64,000 nucleotides of DNA from Moniliophthora roreri (Eukaryota > Basidiomycota > Agaricomycetes > Agaricales > Marasmiaceae). The DNA is taken from assembly GCA_001466705.2 (NCBI GenBank), contig LATX02000020.1, positions 21,968 to 85,967 on the forward strand. Direction: 5' to 3'. Both the position numbers and the translations under genes were made by a program. Shown piece by piece: positions 63,538 to 64,000 of this stretch (position 1 is the first letter of the stretch; each line of letters begins with the position of its first letter). The notes below the pieces were generated by a model. That model ran no database searches and was not told the DNA's origin. It worked only from the letters and a program-made list of their open reading frames with translations.

Positions 63538-63660
63538 TTATGTGGCACAGTGGTACAGTGGTTCTGAGCACCCAGCAGCTACCAGGCTGCTGACTAATCT
63601 ACCATAAGGTTGTGGGTGCAACTCAGAGGTTGCAATGAATGGATTTTTATTTCTTTTTGT
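63538..63660 (+). repeat. Possible tRNA-derived SINE head
   Basis: TGGCACAGTGG fits the pol III A-box consensus, and GGGTGCAACTC about 70 bases later is B-box-like. The unit is followed by TTTTTATTTCTTTTT, suitable as a pol III terminator. No cloverleaf was folded. Confidence 0.35.
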
Positions 63661-63754
63661 CTCCAATCTGAATAGTCAAAATACATTATAACAGCTAAAT
63701 ACACTTCAATACATTTTAATAGTGATTCTGATAAGGATTTGGTATCTATTTACT

Positions 63755-63985
63755 GTCCAGTAGGGTTGTAATGTAGTTGTAACATTGTCTTTAGGTTGTA
63801 ATGGCATTGCAACTTATCATAATTATTATGGGACTTGTAATTATTATGGTATGTTACAACTACATTATAACTAGGTTACCATATCTGACTTGGCATATAA
63901 CAGGGTTGCTAATGGTTATGGAACTCATAATGCATTATGAGGGTTATAACTCTATTATAATGCTATGTACTTTTTGCAGGTGCCT
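63755..63985. repeat. TTATAAC-rich cluster at window end
   Basis: Words such as GTTGTAATG, ATTATAAC, CATTATGAGGGTTATAAC at irregular spacing, ending at CTTTTTGCAGG. The same family as the clusters at 6.9, 50.8 and 62.4 kb. Confidence 0.55.
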
Positions 63986-64000
63986 CTCAACAGGTTATGG

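Noticed and set aside
63070..63990. Spaced ATTACAAC/TTATAAC words as a CRISPR-like array
   Set aside because: Spacing is irregular, repeats are short and degenerate, and the context is a eukaryotic nuclear genome.

Overview
The window looks like a piece of nuclear chromosome from a mushroom-forming basidiomycete (Agaricomycetes). The evidence is an intron-dense laccase gene (18 exons reconstructed by hand), a small cysteine-rich secreted protein gene with five 54-65 nt introns, a single-exon F-box-like gene of agaricomycete type, and heavy invasion by Ty3/gypsy chromoviruses. No species can be named from the sequence alone.

Layout. 1-7,030 is CpG-rich, gene-like DNA with a degraded BTB/POZ-like gene (2,715-3,768) and an intact secreted-protein gene (5,708-6,563). 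From about 7,050 to 37,790 the DNA is sharply CpG-depleted and gene-free. It holds solo LTRs (12,099; 13,679; 34,565) and a large nested transposon complex at 15,786-33,392. CpG-normal DNA returns at about 37,790 and lasts to about 50,900. It carries a GH16 glucanase relic (40,436), an F-box-like gene (41,873-43,231) and a laccase (45,200-47,702, minus). A perfect 1,587-bp tandem duplication separated by one N (50,355-53,529) is most likely an assembly artefact. From there to 64,000 the DNA is again CpG-poor repeat territory, with a gypsy Gag fragment split by two further insertions, TTATAAC-rich clusters and SINE-like pieces.

Nested complex. Element A is a minus-strand chromovirus with 169-bp LTRs and TSD ATTTC. 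Its gag is split by element B, a plus-strand chromovirus with 422-bp LTRs and TSD TTCAG. An about 1.75-kb LTR-like element (C1) sits in A between gag and pol, with TSD GCAAT. A second copy (C2) sits inside the 5' LTR of B. A CACTA-ended MITE (D1, TSD TGA) lies between protease and reverse transcriptase of B. A third C copy (C3) and a second MITE (D2) lie in the gypsy Gag fragment near 60 kb. LTR pairs differ almost only by transitions, many Trp codons have become stops, and CpG is nearly absent, which together point to methylation- or RIP-like decay.

The host genes are not an obvious cluster. Laccase (extracellular phenol oxidation), a cell-wall glucanase relic and a secreted small protein fit a saprotrophic or plant-associated lifestyle, but no pathway joins them. 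No clearly novel functional system was found. The best leads are the transition-only decay, the C1/C2 identity block, the nested-age paradox, the extra 3' region of element B and the TTATAAC clusters.
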